Both the position numbers and the translations under genes were made by a program. From Granulicella aggregans (GTDB taxonomy: Bacteria; Acidobacteriota; Terriglobia; Terriglobales; Acidobacteriaceae), in assembly GCF_014203275.1 (NCBI RefSeq), contig NZ_JACHIP010000002.1:930001-994000 (forward strand): a DNA stretch of 64,000 bases, read 5' to 3'. The notes below the pieces were generated by a model. It searched no databases and had not been told where the DNA came from. It was given only the letters and a program-made list of their open reading frames with translations. Below are positions 34,145 to 44,502 of the stretch, piece after piece; positions within the stretch are counted from its first letter, which is position 1, and each line of letters opens with the position of its first letter.

Positions 34145-34684
34145 TCACGGACGGATCTCAACCGGCGTACCGTCCGGAACCACGCGCCAGATCTCTTCAA
34201 TCTCCTCGTCGTCCACAGCAATGCAGCCTTTCGTCCAGTCGACCCGCCGCTGCATCGAACCTATCCAACCAAAGCCGTTGCGAATACCGTGGATCATGAT
34301 GTCGCCCCCGACAGGCACTCCGCGCTGGCGAGCCTGGATTTCCTGCTCGGGCAACGGATAGCTCATGCGGAGGGCACGATGAAAGGCGCTCTTGGGATTT
34401 CTTCCGGCGATCGTATAGATACCTTCAGGAACCTTATTGTCTCCAGCCTGAAGCTTCTGTCCCGGACCGCCGCGCCCAAGCGCAACGCGGTAGGTCTTGA
34501 TTGGCTGACCCTGCTCAAACAGGGTCATCGTGTGAGAGGCCTTCTCAACAAGAACGTAGTCCGAACGGGCATCTGCTGGAAGTGGCGCTTGTCCACCTTG
34601 AAGCAATAGAACAAATACGATCACGGTCGCGCCAAGGAACACCATGAGAAGCAAGACTTGGATCTTGGTGCCGTTCCTTCTCAC
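34145..34684 (-). CDS. L,D-transpeptidase (YkuD domain)
   Basis: 179-residue exported enzyme predicted to make 3-3 peptidoglycan cross-links or attach proteins to peptidoglycan. One N-terminal transmembrane or signal segment (VLLLMVFLGATVIVFVLLLQ) is followed by a YkuD domain: YVLVEKASHTMTLFEQGQPI, the substrate loop, MIHGIRNG (catalytic His) and the cysteine motif TKGCIAVDDEEIEEIW. It lies 28 bp behind the Rieske gene and may share its transcript. Confidence 0.9.
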   Translation of the reverse strand: MRRNGTKIQVLLLMVFLGATVIVFVLLLQGGQAPLPADARSDYVLVEKASHTMTLFEQGQPIKTYRVALGRGGPGQKLQAGDNKVPEGIYTIAGRNPKSAFHRALRMSYPLPEQEIQARQRGVPVGGDIMIHGIRNGFGWIGSMQRRVDWTKGCIAVDDEEIEEIWRVVPDGTPVEIRP

Positions 34685-34712
34685 CTGCCGAATGCTCCTC
34701 TGGAACCGTGCT

Positions 34713-35789
34713 TTAACTCCGCCAATGAAGCGTGACCGGCCCGCTCAACGGGTGCTCGCCCGTGCCCTTCAGCTTCGCCTGCTTCAGCGCGAAGTACCAC
34801 TTCGCAGGCTTGTCCGCGTCGTCGATCAGCATCAGGCCAGGGTTGTACCGCAGGCCCTGTGCCTGTTCAATCATCGTCTGCTGGTCCTGCCCCACAAACC
34901 GCGCCCCGAAAAATGTAGCGATCGAAGTTACAAATGGGACATGGTAGAAGACGTTCCACGCAGCGATCACATCAATCCGGCAGGTCGACGGAGTAATCGG
35001 GGTCACAGTGGTCAAGCTGGAGAACCACTTCGCGCCGCAGCGGATCGTCTCGTACCGCCGATTCGGCAGCACAAAGTCGATCGTCGTCGTAATCGGCTCA
35101 CCGTATACCCCGAGCAGTTTGTAGGGGGCGCTGTTGCCTGAAGGCGCATGTGCCGACATGCGGAATCCTTCAGGAATCGGCTCGAAGTTCTTCACCTTCT
35201 CATGGATGCTGGCGCGCGAACGCCACCACCACGCCTGGTGCACGAACGGCCCATGCGCCGGGTCCATCAGCCCGATAATCCCGTGGTCGACATTGCATGG
35301 CAGCTCCGCAACCAGATGCGCACTTCGAAACTTCTCCGAGAACTTCGGAAGCTCCGGAACATCAGGCAATTCTCCACTTACGCGTCCCGAGCCTGCCGCG
35401 GGGAGATACACCCAGGCATACCCGTCGCGCTCTTCGCACGGGTATGAGGTGGCATAGATCTTCGACGCGTCGAGCGTGTCGATCTGCGTCAGCGAAGGGA
35501 TCTCCCGGCACTGTCCGCCGCACGGCTCAAAGCGCCAGCCGTGATATTTGCACATTACGGTCTCGCCATCGAACCAGCCCGCCGAAAGCGGAATCCCACG
35601 ATGCGGACAGAGGTCCTTCATCGCGAAGATCTTGCCATCGTTCTTGCGACCCAGCAGCAGGGGCACGCCCAGCAGCAGCGACGTCGTGATTTTGCCGACA
35701 CGCAATGTATCCGTGCGCGCTGCCGGATACCAGTCGCCGAAGATCAACTCCGTCGCCGGACCATCGCAATTTCGCTCTCTCACATCCAT
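34713..35789 (-). CDS. Rieske-type aromatic ring-hydroxylating oxygenase subunit alpha
   Basis: 358-residue non-heme iron oxygenase. The N-terminal Rieske domain has CPHRGIPLSAGWF and CKYHGWRFEPCGG, giving the Cys-x-His and Cys-x2-His ligands of a 2Fe-2S cluster. The catalytic iron site is likely in NVDHGIIGLMDPAHGPFVHQ (two His and an acid). It resembles the PaO/VanA group that demethylates or hydroxylates aromatic rings. No reductase or ferredoxin partner lies in the window, so substrate and electron donor are unknown. Confidence 0.88.
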   Translation of the reverse strand: MDVRERNCDGPATELIFGDWYPAARTDTLRVGKITTSLLLGVPLLLGRKNDGKIFAMKDLCPHRGIPLSAGWFDGETVMCKYHGWRFEPCGGQCREIPSLTQIDTLDASKIYATSYPCEERDGYAWVYLPAAGSGRVSGELPDVPELPKFSEKFRSAHLVAELPCNVDHGIIGLMDPAHGPFVHQAWWWRSRASIHEKVKNFEPIPEGFRMSAHAPSGNSAPYKLLGVYGEPITTTIDFVLPNRRYETIRCGAKWFSSLTTVTPITPSTCRIDVIAAWNVFYHVPFVTSIATFFGARFVGQDQQTMIEQAQGLRYNPGLMLIDDADKPAKWYFALKQAKLKGTGEHPLSGPVTLHWRS

Positions 35790-35798
35790 CTAAAAGTT

Positions 35799-35902
35799 CC
35801 GTCATCCTGAGCGGAGCGAATCGCAGTCTTATCGCGATTCGCGGAGTCGAAGGACCTGCATCTCGCCTCACGCCGACACTACCGCTCGAACCTTTCCGCC
35901 TC
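35799..35902. repeat. Repeat family A hairpin (copy A1)
   Basis: Core CCGTCATCCTGAGCGGA, then a 9-bp perfect stem GCGAATCGC / GCGATTCGC, then GTCGAAGGACC. A less conserved tail with GAACCTTTCCGCC reaches about 35902. Same family as copies at 58406, 61783 and 63457, but with a different stem sequence that still pairs fully. It fills the gap between the HpnI stop and the Rieske start. Confidence 0.85.
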
Positions 35903-35917
35903 CAGCCTAGAGCACCA

Positions 35918-37105
35918 TCATAGCCGCGACAGCCGCCCATCCTTCAGCCGGAAGCTCTCGCCGCGCCACACCACCGTATCGCCCGCGAAGCTCCAAGCCC
36001 AGAAGAGCAGCCCGAAGAAGTCCCGCAACGGGAGCAGCCACAGGTCGCGCAGTACCTGCCGATCGCCCAATACGCCTACTCCAACAGCAAGAGCCACCGA
36101 GACCCGCGCCAGCAGCACCAGGCTCAAAAGCGCGAAGCTCCATATCGCGAAGCCACTCGCGATCATCGTCAAAATCGCCCACGGCAGGCAGTACGTGACG
36201 CCAAGGCCAATATAGCCCAGCTTGCGCGAGTCCCGCGTCGTCCGCGCCCACCGCAACTGGTGGTCCCAGAATCCCTTGAAGTCATACGCCGGGACGGTCG
36301 TCTTCACGACCTCTCCGCACAGCTGCACCTTGTAGCCCGCCAGGCTGACCCGGTAGCCGAGCATGTAGTCGTCCGCAAGGTCGTCGGCAAGCATCTCCAG
36401 ACCGCCGATCTTCCCGATGGCTGTCTTTGTCGTCGCCAGCGTTGACCCCAGCCCAAAGCTGATGCCGCCCTCAAGCTTCTTCGCCGTCAACACCCCCGGC
36501 AAGAAATCCGTAGCAATCCCCAATGCTTCCAGCTTCGCCCACATCGTCAGTCCCGCCCCACTCAGCGCCGCGCTTCCGATGTAAGGCGCAGTCACCAGTC
36601 CTACCTGCGGATCAGCAAAGCCGCGCATCACGTTGGTCAGGTAGCTGGGCGAGACTTCGATGTCGCTGTCGTTGATCACGACATGCTCGTACTTCGCCTC
36701 ACGCAGCATCTGCACCAGGTTGCTCACCTTGCCGGATGCGCCTAAGCGTTCAGGGCACTGAACCAGGCGGATATCCACGCCAGGAAACTCCGCGCGGAGA
36801 CGTTCGATCTCCACCACCGCCGGATCATCGAGCGAAGTCACTCCAAACAGAATCTCAAATTGTCCGGCGTACTCCTGCAGACAATGGCTGCGCAATCCCG
36901 CATCCATCCGCGGATCGATACCCTTCATGGGCTTCAGGATCGTCACATCAGGAGTTGCGGCGGGAGCGGCCATCTGCCGTAGCCACGAATGCACAAAGTC
37001 CCTGGCACCCCAAAGCGCGATGAGCGAATACGCGAGCCCCGCCAGCGTCAGCAATGCTAGAGACACCTGGACGGCGAGTGCAAATAGAGGTGCTCCGGTT
37101 GGCAT
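35918..37105 (-). CDS. hpnI: Hopanoid glycosyltransferase HpnI (GT21-like)
   Basis: 395-residue membrane glycosyltransferase of the ceramide-glucosyltransferase type. HpnI is known to add N-acetylglucosamine to bacteriohopanetetrol. It has an N-terminal helix, VTILKPMKGIDPRMDAGL, VINDSDIEV (DxD-like), GGISFGLGSTLATTK, LADDYMLGYRVSLAGY and HQLRWARTTRDSR (the (Q/R)xxRW motif), then two or more C-terminal helices. Other hpn genes are not adjacent. It ends near repeat copy A1 and is preceded by the permease gene at 37129 on the same strand, 23 bp away. Confidence 0.85.
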   Translation of the reverse strand: MPTGAPLFALAVQVSLALLTLAGLAYSLIALWGARDFVHSWLRQMAAPAATPDVTILKPMKGIDPRMDAGLRSHCLQEYAGQFEILFGVTSLDDPAVVEIERLRAEFPGVDIRLVQCPERLGASGKVSNLVQMLREAKYEHVVINDSDIEVSPSYLTNVMRGFADPQVGLVTAPYIGSAALSGAGLTMWAKLEALGIATDFLPGVLTAKKLEGGISFGLGSTLATTKTAIGKIGGLEMLADDLADDYMLGYRVSLAGYKVQLCGEVVKTTVPAYDFKGFWDHQLRWARTTRDSRKLGYIGLGVTYCLPWAILTMIASGFAIWSFALLSLVLLARVSVALAVGVGVLGDRQVLRDLWLLPLRDFFGLLFWAWSFAGDTVVWRGESFRLKDGRLSRL

Positions 37106-37128
37106 CCAGTAAGTTTATCGAAGCGCGG

Positions 37129-38382
37129 TCACTCGTACCGCAGCGCCTCAATCGGATTCAGATTCGCCGCCTTCCACGCCGGGTAGATTCCGAAGACCAA
37201 TCCAATACCGCAGGCACTCAAGAACGCCACCGAGACCCAAATCGTCGACAGAGCCGACGGCAGCAGAAACTTGAGCCCCAATGCGATCGCAGCACCCAGC
37301 ATCACGCCGATCACGCCGCCGACAGCGCACAGCACCACCGCCTCCAGCGTGAACTGGCCAAGGATCGTCTGCTTGGTCGCGCCAATGGCTTTCCGAATCC
37401 CGATCTCGCGCGTTCGTTCCGTCACGCTGACCAGCATGATGTTCATCACGCCTACGCCGCCGACCAGCAGAGCCACGCTCGAAAGCGAGGCCAGCAGCAG
37501 GAAGAGTCCGCCCGTGATCTGCGTCCACAGCCGCGTAAGCGAATCCGTCCCGAAGATTGCGAAGTTGTCCGCAGCCTCATTCGCAACCTTGCGCCGCCGC
37601 CGCAGCAACTCGGTCAGCTCATCCTCCACCAGCGGCCGGTTCTTCGGGTCGTCGTACTTCAGAGAGATCCAGTAGTCCAACTGCTCGGGATGAATGCGAT
37701 GGAAGGTTGAGATAGGGAAAAACGCCTTGTTGTCTTGCGGGTTCTTGCCTCCGCCGAACGCCTGCTTCTGTCGCTCCAGCACGCCCACGACAGTGAAGAT
37801 GTCACCGGCGACCTCAACCTCTTTACCGATGGAACTCTGGCCCTCGAAGAGTCCATCCGCCGTGTCCGCTCCCAGGACCACCACGTTCGCGGCGCGCTCC
37901 TGGTCGTTCTCCGTGAAGAATCGACCCTCGCGCATATCCAGCTCGCTCACCTCGGTCGCCGCGGGCGTGTCGCCTTCGAGGATCGTGTTCTGCATCTTCT
38001 TTCCACCGGCTTTAATCGCGGTGGTACCGCCGCGCCCGGGGGCCTGATTGTCCGTGTGCTGCAACGCCGGAGAGACGGCGACCACGTGCGGCAGGTCGCG
38101 CATCGCCATGGCATCGTCGTAGGTCAACTGCTTCCGCGTCAGCATCTCCGTCGTCGGACGTTGACCGAAGACGGGAAAGCGGAAAACGAACAACACGTTC
38201 GACCCCAGCGACTGCACCAGGTCTGAGACGCTGTTGTTCAACCCCGTCACGACCGACGAGATCACGATCACCGTCATCACCCCGATCACGATGCCAAGGA
38301 TCGTCAACCCACTGCGCAGCTTGTTCGTGCGCAGCGTATCCAGGGCCATCTTTACCGTCTCGTTCGCGTCCGCTATCCGCAT
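37129..38382 (-). CDS. MacB-like ABC transporter permease
   Basis: 417 residues: N-terminal helix (LRSGLTILGIVIGVMTVIVI), a periplasmic MacB_PCD domain, then an FtsX domain with three helices (LLASLSSVALLVGGVGVMNI, LEAVVLCAVGGVIGVMLGAA, VAFLSACGIGLVFGIYPAWK). MSVTERTREIGIRKAIGAT is the mechanotransmission motif. It forms a tandem pair with the gene at 38467 and may form a heterodimer. No ABC ATPase is encoded nearby, so it must use one from elsewhere. Confidence 0.92.
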   Translation of the reverse strand: MRIADANETVKMALDTLRTNKLRSGLTILGIVIGVMTVIVISSVVTGLNNSVSDLVQSLGSNVLFVFRFPVFGQRPTTEMLTRKQLTYDDAMAMRDLPHVVAVSPALQHTDNQAPGRGGTTAIKAGGKKMQNTILEGDTPAATEVSELDMREGRFFTENDQERAANVVVLGADTADGLFEGQSSIGKEVEVAGDIFTVVGVLERQKQAFGGGKNPQDNKAFFPISTFHRIHPEQLDYWISLKYDDPKNRPLVEDELTELLRRRRKVANEAADNFAIFGTDSLTRLWTQITGGLFLLLASLSSVALLVGGVGVMNIMLVSVTERTREIGIRKAIGATKQTILGQFTLEAVVLCAVGGVIGVMLGAAIALGLKFLLPSALSTIWVSVAFLSACGIGLVFGIYPAWKAANLNPIEALRYE

Positions 38383-38466
38383 AAAAACCTCAAGTGCAGG
38401 AAGAAGTGAAAAGGAAGAAAGACACAGTCCGCTTTCGCTTCTCCCTTTGCCCTTCTCCCTACATCT

Positions 38467-39690
<1,224 letters not shown>

Positions 39691-39780
39691 CCGGGATTCC
39701 CTGTATTTCTGTACGAGAAGCCTATCAGTCTGGTTCAAAAAGTGCTCAGGAATTGATTCCAGCCGCGATACACTTGAAAG

Positions 39781-40249
39781 GCAGACGGCTGGATGATCGC
39801 TGCCGCCTTCGGACCGTGTCTCTTGATGCAGACCGTTTGGCGGGGGAGGAAAGTCCGAACTCCGCAGGGCAGTGTGCCGGATAACGTCCGGGACGGAGGT
39901 TTCAAGACCTCTGGACGGCCAGTGCAACAGAGAACGAACCGCCCGGCTGGAGTCGAAAGACGACAGCAGGGTAAGGGTGAAAAGGTGCGGTAAGAGCGCA
40001 CCGGTTCCTGCGTAAGCAGGAACGCTTGGTAAACCCCACACGGAGCAAGACCAAATAGGCAGGGATGTTGCCCCGCACTCTCGAGCGGGCAGCAAGCGCA
40101 TTGGCCCGATGCGCCCAGGCCGAGAGAGCTGGTCGAGCGAAAGCGAAACCGGCAGCCGGAACCTGCGGGTAGGTTGCTAAAGCGCCGCAGTAATGCGTCG
40201 CGTAGAGGAATGATCGTCTAAAACAGAATTCGGCTTACGGGCCGTCTGC
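39781..40249 (+). ncRNA. rnpB: RNase P RNA (type A)
   Basis: The catalytic RNA that trims tRNA 5' ends. Both universal blocks are present: GAGGAAAGTCCGAACTCC near 39845 and ACAGAATTCGGCTTA near 40223. GCAGACGGC at the 5' end pairs with GCCGTCTGC at 40241-40249 to form P1. Inner helices (GGTTCCTGCGTAAGCAGGAACG, CGAGCGAAAGCG) fit a type A fold. A TACACT -10-like box lies 7 bp before the 5' end. Confidence 0.97.
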
Positions 40250-40256
40250 AAACCGT

Positions 40257-40296
40257 CGCCCCGGTGGGTCCTAATCGACCTCCGGGGCGTCTTTTC
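40257..40296 (+). terminator. Intrinsic terminator of rnpB
   Basis: Stem CGCCCCGG / CCGGGGCG with a longer partly paired loop, followed by TCTTTTC, directly after rnpB. Confidence 0.9.
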
Positions 40297-40322
40297 ATTC
40301 GCCGGTTATCATTTGCGAATAC

Positions 40323-41267
40323 ATGCTATCCACACGAAGAGCCATCCTGTCAGCCGGACTTCTCGTTAGCCTCTCTGCGACCGGCGTATCCGCCGGGGCC
40401 CAGGCCTCGCCTCAAACACAGGAAAAGGCGCAGAACCAGTCGGCCGCCCAGGCGGCGGCCAAGCCGGTTTACACTGCGGCGGAATCGGCCATCATCGCCG
40501 AGATGAAGACTCTCCGGTCCACACCCGACTCCGAACGCGGGGCCAAAACCAGCGCCATAGCCGCCGAAATCGCTGCTCTTCCGGGCAGCAAGAATAAGCT
40601 GCGCCTTGCCTCCGGCTTATCAAATCTCTCCACGGAAGGCGACTTCGGCCATCAGTCTCTGCAGGACGTCGCCAACACATTGACCCTCGCACTCACACAG
40701 AGTCCCATTGTCCCAACGGCGGACAAAGCCGAGCGTCCCGCATCACCCTATCTCGAACTCGCAAAGCTCGTCCGCTACGAGCATGTGACCTCCACACTCA
40801 ACGATCCAGAGTTCGAGCGCGCGAAGTCCATTCTCGTCGCCGACGAAGTCGAAGTAGAGAAGGCTGACTTCACCCTCACCGACCTTACCGGCAAGTCCTG
40901 GACCCTGTCGAAGCTTCGCGGCAAGGTCGTCATGGTGAACTTTTGGGCAACCTGGTGCCCGCCCTGTCGCAAGGAGATGCCGGACCTGGACACCCTCGCT
41001 CACCGATTCGCTAAACAAGGTCTAGTCGTCCTGTCGCTCTCGGATGAAGACGACCACGCTAAAGTAGCGAGCTACATCTCGTCTCACAACATCAATTACC
41101 CAATCCTGCTCGACCCGGACGGTACTACCGCGAAGAAATTTCACGTCGAGGGCATCCCCAAGACCTTCATCTTTGATCGAAGTGGAAAGGTGGCCGCTCA
41201 GTCTATCGATATGAGAACTCAGGGCCAATTCCTCGCCATGCTTCAACAGGCAGGGATCAAGCCATAA
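40323..41267 (+). CDS. Exported TlpA-like thioredoxin-fold protein
   Basis: 314 residues with a signal peptide (ILSAGLLVSLSATGVSAGAQA), an Ala-rich helical N-terminal part of about 150 residues and a C-terminal redoxin domain (VMVNFWATWCPPCRKEMPDL; then VVLSLSDEDDHAKVASYI and GIPKTFIFDRSGKV). The active site WCPPC suggests a periplasmic thiol reductant of the TlpA/ResA kind. The helical N-terminal half has no family match I recognise. No cytochrome maturation genes are nearby. Confidence 0.87.
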   Translation: MLSTRRAILSAGLLVSLSATGVSAGAQASPQTQEKAQNQSAAQAAAKPVYTAAESAIIAEMKTLRSTPDSERGAKTSAIAAEIAALPGSKNKLRLASGLSNLSTEGDFGHQSLQDVANTLTLALTQSPIVPTADKAERPASPYLELAKLVRYEHVTSTLNDPEFERAKSILVADEVEVEKADFTLTDLTGKSWTLSKLRGKVVMVNFWATWCPPCRKEMPDLDTLAHRFAKQGLVVLSLSDEDDHAKVASYISSHNINYPILLDPDGTTAKKFHVEGIPKTFIFDRSGKVAAQSIDMRTQGQFLAMLQQAGIKP

Positions 41268-41389
41268 CCCAAACGTTGTACTTAGGTAACGCAGAAGGTT
41301 ATAGGCAATCTTTACCGATTCGGTAATTATGTTATTGCGGTGAAAGGGTGCACAGTAAAGACACCCCAAAGCCCACCGCGGAGGGCTAT

Positions 41390-41713
41390 ATGCACCTTGA
41401 ATCTGTGTCTCACGGAACTACTTTTGCAGGCGAATCCGCCCAAACTGCCCACGAGTACTATCACATCGGCCGCGCCCGCAGCGGCACAGCCGAGAGTGTT
41501 CTCCTCGCCGTATCGTCCTTCGTCTCCTCAGTGATGATCGCGAGAGGCATCAAGCGCGACGAACTCTTCGAGAAGTACGACCTTAAGCTCTGGTCCTACG
41601 ACGACAACCTCGCTAAATTTGCGATCTCGACGCTTCCCTCTGCCGCCATCCTCGGCGTGCTCTACGCGGCGCACAAAGCCGTAAGCATTCTGCACAACGG
41701 ACTTTCCGCCTAG
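41390..41713 (+). CDS. Small membrane-associated protein of unknown function
   Basis: 107 residues from the ATG at 41390, chosen because GGAGGG sits 4 bases before it; an upstream ATG at 41348 has no ribosome site. One hydrophobic helix near the C-terminus (ISTLPSAAILGVLYAAHKAV). No family recognised. A palindrome TTACCG-ATT-CGGTAA lies in the leader at about 41312-41326. It converges on the glycosyltransferase operon with 14 bp between stops. Confidence 0.65.
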   Translation: MHLESVSHGTTFAGESAQTAHEYYHIGRARSGTAESVLLAVSSFVSSVMIARGIKRDELFEKYDLKLWSYDDNLAKFAISTLPSAAILGVLYAAHKAVSILHNGLSA

Positions 41714-41727
41714 CCTCAGCGCCCGCG

Positions 41728-43227
41728 CTACTTGCTGGCTGGAACATAGAGTGCCGCGTCGGCATCCTGCATCGCCAGCATGTAGTTCTGTTGTATCGCC
41801 CGCAGCATCTCGGGCGTAAAGCGTTCGCGCAGCGCCGGATCAACCTGGCCGATCCTCTCGTCATTGCCCAGAGGAACGCCTAGCTGAATCACTCCGAACT
41901 TGCGCTCTTCAATCGATCGCAGCATCTCCGCCTGATCCTGCTCCCCGAGTTCCACCAACCGCGTCGCGTTGAACGGATCGTAGATGTAGGGTTTACCAGC
42001 GGCATAGCAGCGCAACAGACTTTCGCATAGAGCCAGCCCCGGCTGGGCAGCCATCGCCTCCACCTCGTCATCAAAACGCCCGTCCGCAGCCCGCGTCTCC
42101 CTTATTACTCCCCGCACATTCCAGTTGCCCGAGATCACCAGCGGGATGAGCAGCCACAGGAACAGCGCCGCCTCCAGAATCGGCCGCGAGTTAGGTCTAA
42201 TCCGTCGCAAACTCCAGCTGTCGACCTCCTCCAGAAGCAGCCCTAGCAGAATCGCCACCGCCAGCGTAGCGCTAAACAGCGAGTTCACCGAAACGCCGTT
42301 GCCCCCGCCAAAATACCCTCCCAGAAGCATGCTTGCGGCGAGAAAGATCGCTGCAACTCTCCGCACCCGATCCCCACGCAGCCGCCACGCCATGTAAATG
42401 GCGATGCCAACCGGCAGCAGGATCGGCCCCAGCACATTGCGCAACTGCAGCGCCGCCTTGGTCCACGAATAGCTCCTCGGAGCAAGTAGTTGGTCGATGA
42501 AGTGCGGGCCGCCGTAGTGAACGTTCAGCGCCAAACCAGCAGCCACCAGCACAAATCCACACACGCTGAACCACGCCGCGCGCCATCGAGAGACCAGCAG
42601 CAGATCGAGTAGTACAGCCAGCGGAAAGTCGATCGGGTTGTGCTTGATAAAACCACCCACCACGAAGAGCAGCGCCACCAAGGCGATTGCCGGCAGTCGG
42701 TCTCGCCAGCAGACATAGACATACAGCCCTGCAAGGAAGAACACCTGCGCGAACATCTGCGGGTCATCCATGCCCACGTAATAGTCCGCATTCGCGCAAA
42801 ACACCGCAACCACGAACATCCCCGCCATCACCGGCGCGCGCCAGCCCTTGCCCGAAAGGCTATGAACAATCACAGCAACGAGAGTTCCGCTCGCCAGTAG
42901 GCTCAGCAACGACACCACCCTCGCCGTAAATAGGTACTCGTGGGTGACCCGGTGTAGCAGCGCCATGATCACGAACGACAGCATCGGATAGTTCACCGAG
43001 GTCCAGCCATACTTCGCCGGATAGAGCCATCCATGCGCCGCCACCGTCGCTGCGTTGTAGATGTTCCAGCCCTCGTTGTAATCAATCTCAACGCGATAGA
43101 ACGCTCGCAGGAAGGGCACTCCTGCCGCCAGCAGCGTCATGGCGAGACACGCAACCCACGCGACCACGCCGCTCCACGACCGCGACTCAGTCATCTCCAA
43201 TTCAGATCCCTCGCTGCCGCTCGTCAA
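41728..43227 (-). CDS. GT-C/GT39-like membrane glycosyltransferase
   Basis: 499 residues, about ten membrane helices. An N-terminal loop with VEIDYNEGWNIYNA fits the acidic catalytic loop of GT-C enzymes that use polyprenyl-phosphate sugars, and a soluble C-terminal part has RRIRPNSRPILEA. Its ATG overlaps the stop of the GT2-GtrA gene by ATGA, so translation is probably coupled. That upstream gene would make the lipid-linked donor, and this enzyme would transfer the sugar on the outer face of the membrane. The acceptor is unknown. Confidence 0.75.
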   Translation of the reverse strand: MTSGSEGSELEMTESRSWSGVVAWVACLAMTLLAAGVPFLRAFYRVEIDYNEGWNIYNAATVAAHGWLYPAKYGWTSVNYPMLSFVIMALLHRVTHEYLFTARVVSLLSLLASGTLVAVIVHSLSGKGWRAPVMAGMFVVAVFCANADYYVGMDDPQMFAQVFFLAGLYVYVCWRDRLPAIALVALLFVVGGFIKHNPIDFPLAVLLDLLLVSRWRAAWFSVCGFVLVAAGLALNVHYGGPHFIDQLLAPRSYSWTKAALQLRNVLGPILLPVGIAIYMAWRLRGDRVRRVAAIFLAASMLLGGYFGGGNGVSVNSLFSATLAVAILLGLLLEEVDSWSLRRIRPNSRPILEAALFLWLLIPLVISGNWNVRGVIRETRAADGRFDDEVEAMAAQPGLALCESLLRCYAAGKPYIYDPFNATRLVELGEQDQAEMLRSIEERKFGVIQLGVPLGNDERIGQVDPALRERFTPEMLRAIQQNYMLAMQDADAALYVPASK

Positions 43228-44438
43228 CGATACGTCTCAGTATCGGGTTGCGGTCGTTCACGCACAGCAATGGCCGCCGGGGCTCGGGACGTCTGCCATG
43301 TAAACAGGCTGCTCACCGTGTAGTTCCACACCGATCCCAGCACGACTCCCGCAGCTCCTGCCGCAATCCACGGCATCCCCGACTGCAGCAACGAGCGAGC
43401 AAAACTCACGTTTGCCCACGCCCCGAACGAACACGCCAGCCAGAACGACATCAATCCCGTCACCAGCCGCGCTCCACGCAGGCTCCGATCGCGATAGGTG
43501 ATCAGGTTATTGACGAAAAAATTCTCCGTCATCGCCACGAACGCCGCCACACTTTGCGCCTCATTGAAGCTCCAGTGCAGCCCACGCAGCAGCAACCCGA
43601 GGCAGAGCATATGCGTGAACAGGCCCACAGCGCCCACCAGCGCAAACACTGCGAAACGCGATGGAATCACGTCACCCGTCAGCTTGCTCGCCACCAGGAA
43701 CAGCAGCTCGATCCCGTTGTTCAGATCCAGCTTACTCTCGCCATGCAGCCGCCCGCGAAACTGGTAGCCAACCTCCGCTAGCCGCACTGGCCGTTCGCTC
43801 GACGCCAGAATGTCCACCAGGATCTTGAACCCACCGCCATGCAACCGGTGTACCACCTCAAGAAAGAAGCTTCTGCGAAACAGAAAGAATCCGCTCATCG
43901 GATCACTCAGTTCGCACCGGCACGCCGCCGCGCTGATCCTCTGCCCGACGCCGCTCAGCAGCCGTCTCCCGGCGGACAACTCGCCCATGCTGCCACCCTG
44001 CGCGTTGCGTGTGCCCACCACAACGTCGAGGCCCTCTTCGCGCAGCCGCGCCAGCATCAGTGGAATTATGCTCTCATCGTGCTGCATATCCGCGTCCATC
44101 ACCGCAATCACGCTGGCGGAGGTTGCGAGCGCCCCCTCAATGCACGCCGACGAAAGTCCCCGCCGGCCCACGCGCTGTAAAAGGCGAACCGACCCGTCCC
44201 GCCTCGCAAACTCGTCGATGATCTCCGCCGTTCCGTCGGGCGAATCATCATCGACGAACACAACCTCCCAACGTAGACCGTCCAGCGCCTCTCGCAGCGC
44301 CGAGATCAGCAGAGGGATATTCTCACGTTCGTTGAAGGTCGGAACCACCACCGCCAGATCGAGGCGTCGCTCTGAAGCCTCAGCGTGGAGTCCTGCCGTA
44401 CAAGCAGGCGGTTCGGACTCGATCGCGCGATTCATCAT
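43224..44438 (-). CDS. Polyprenyl-phosphate sugar synthase fused to GtrA-like domain
   Basis: 404 residues. The first about 250 form a GT2 domain like dolichol-phosphate mannosyltransferase (AVVVPTFNERENIPLLI, VVFVDDDSPDGTAEII, VIAVMDADMQHDESIIPLM, MSGFFLFRRSFF). The last about 150 form a GtrA domain of four helices (RFAVFALVGAVGLFTHMLCL, FFVNNLITYRDRSLRG, VWNYTVSSLFTW). The fusion joins donor synthesis and probable flipping in one chain. It is coupled by ATGA overlap to the GT-C gene downstream. Confidence 0.88.
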   Translation of the reverse strand: MMNRAIESEPPACTAGLHAEASERRLDLAVVVPTFNERENIPLLISALREALDGLRWEVVFVDDDSPDGTAEIIDEFARRDGSVRLLQRVGRRGLSSACIEGALATSASVIAVMDADMQHDESIIPLMLARLREEGLDVVVGTRNAQGGSMGELSAGRRLLSGVGQRISAAACRCELSDPMSGFFLFRRSFFLEVVHRLHGGGFKILVDILASSERPVRLAEVGYQFRGRLHGESKLDLNNGIELLFLVASKLTGDVIPSRFAVFALVGAVGLFTHMLCLGLLLRGLHWSFNEAQSVAAFVAMTENFFVNNLITYRDRSLRGARLVTGLMSFWLACSFGAWANVSFARSLLQSGMPWIAAGAAGVVLGSVWNYTVSSLFTWQTSRAPAAIAVRERPQPDTETYR

Positions 44439-44502
44439 CTACAGAAAATCCCTCGACTCTTTAGACGATCCGCCAGCCAGAACAGAAAGCCCGCCCAGCC
44501 GC

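Noticed and set aside
39691-40101. N-terminal extension of the 38467 permease frame to 40101
   Set aside because: These codons are antisense to RNase P RNA; the permease family starts at MEFKEAVKIA (39690).
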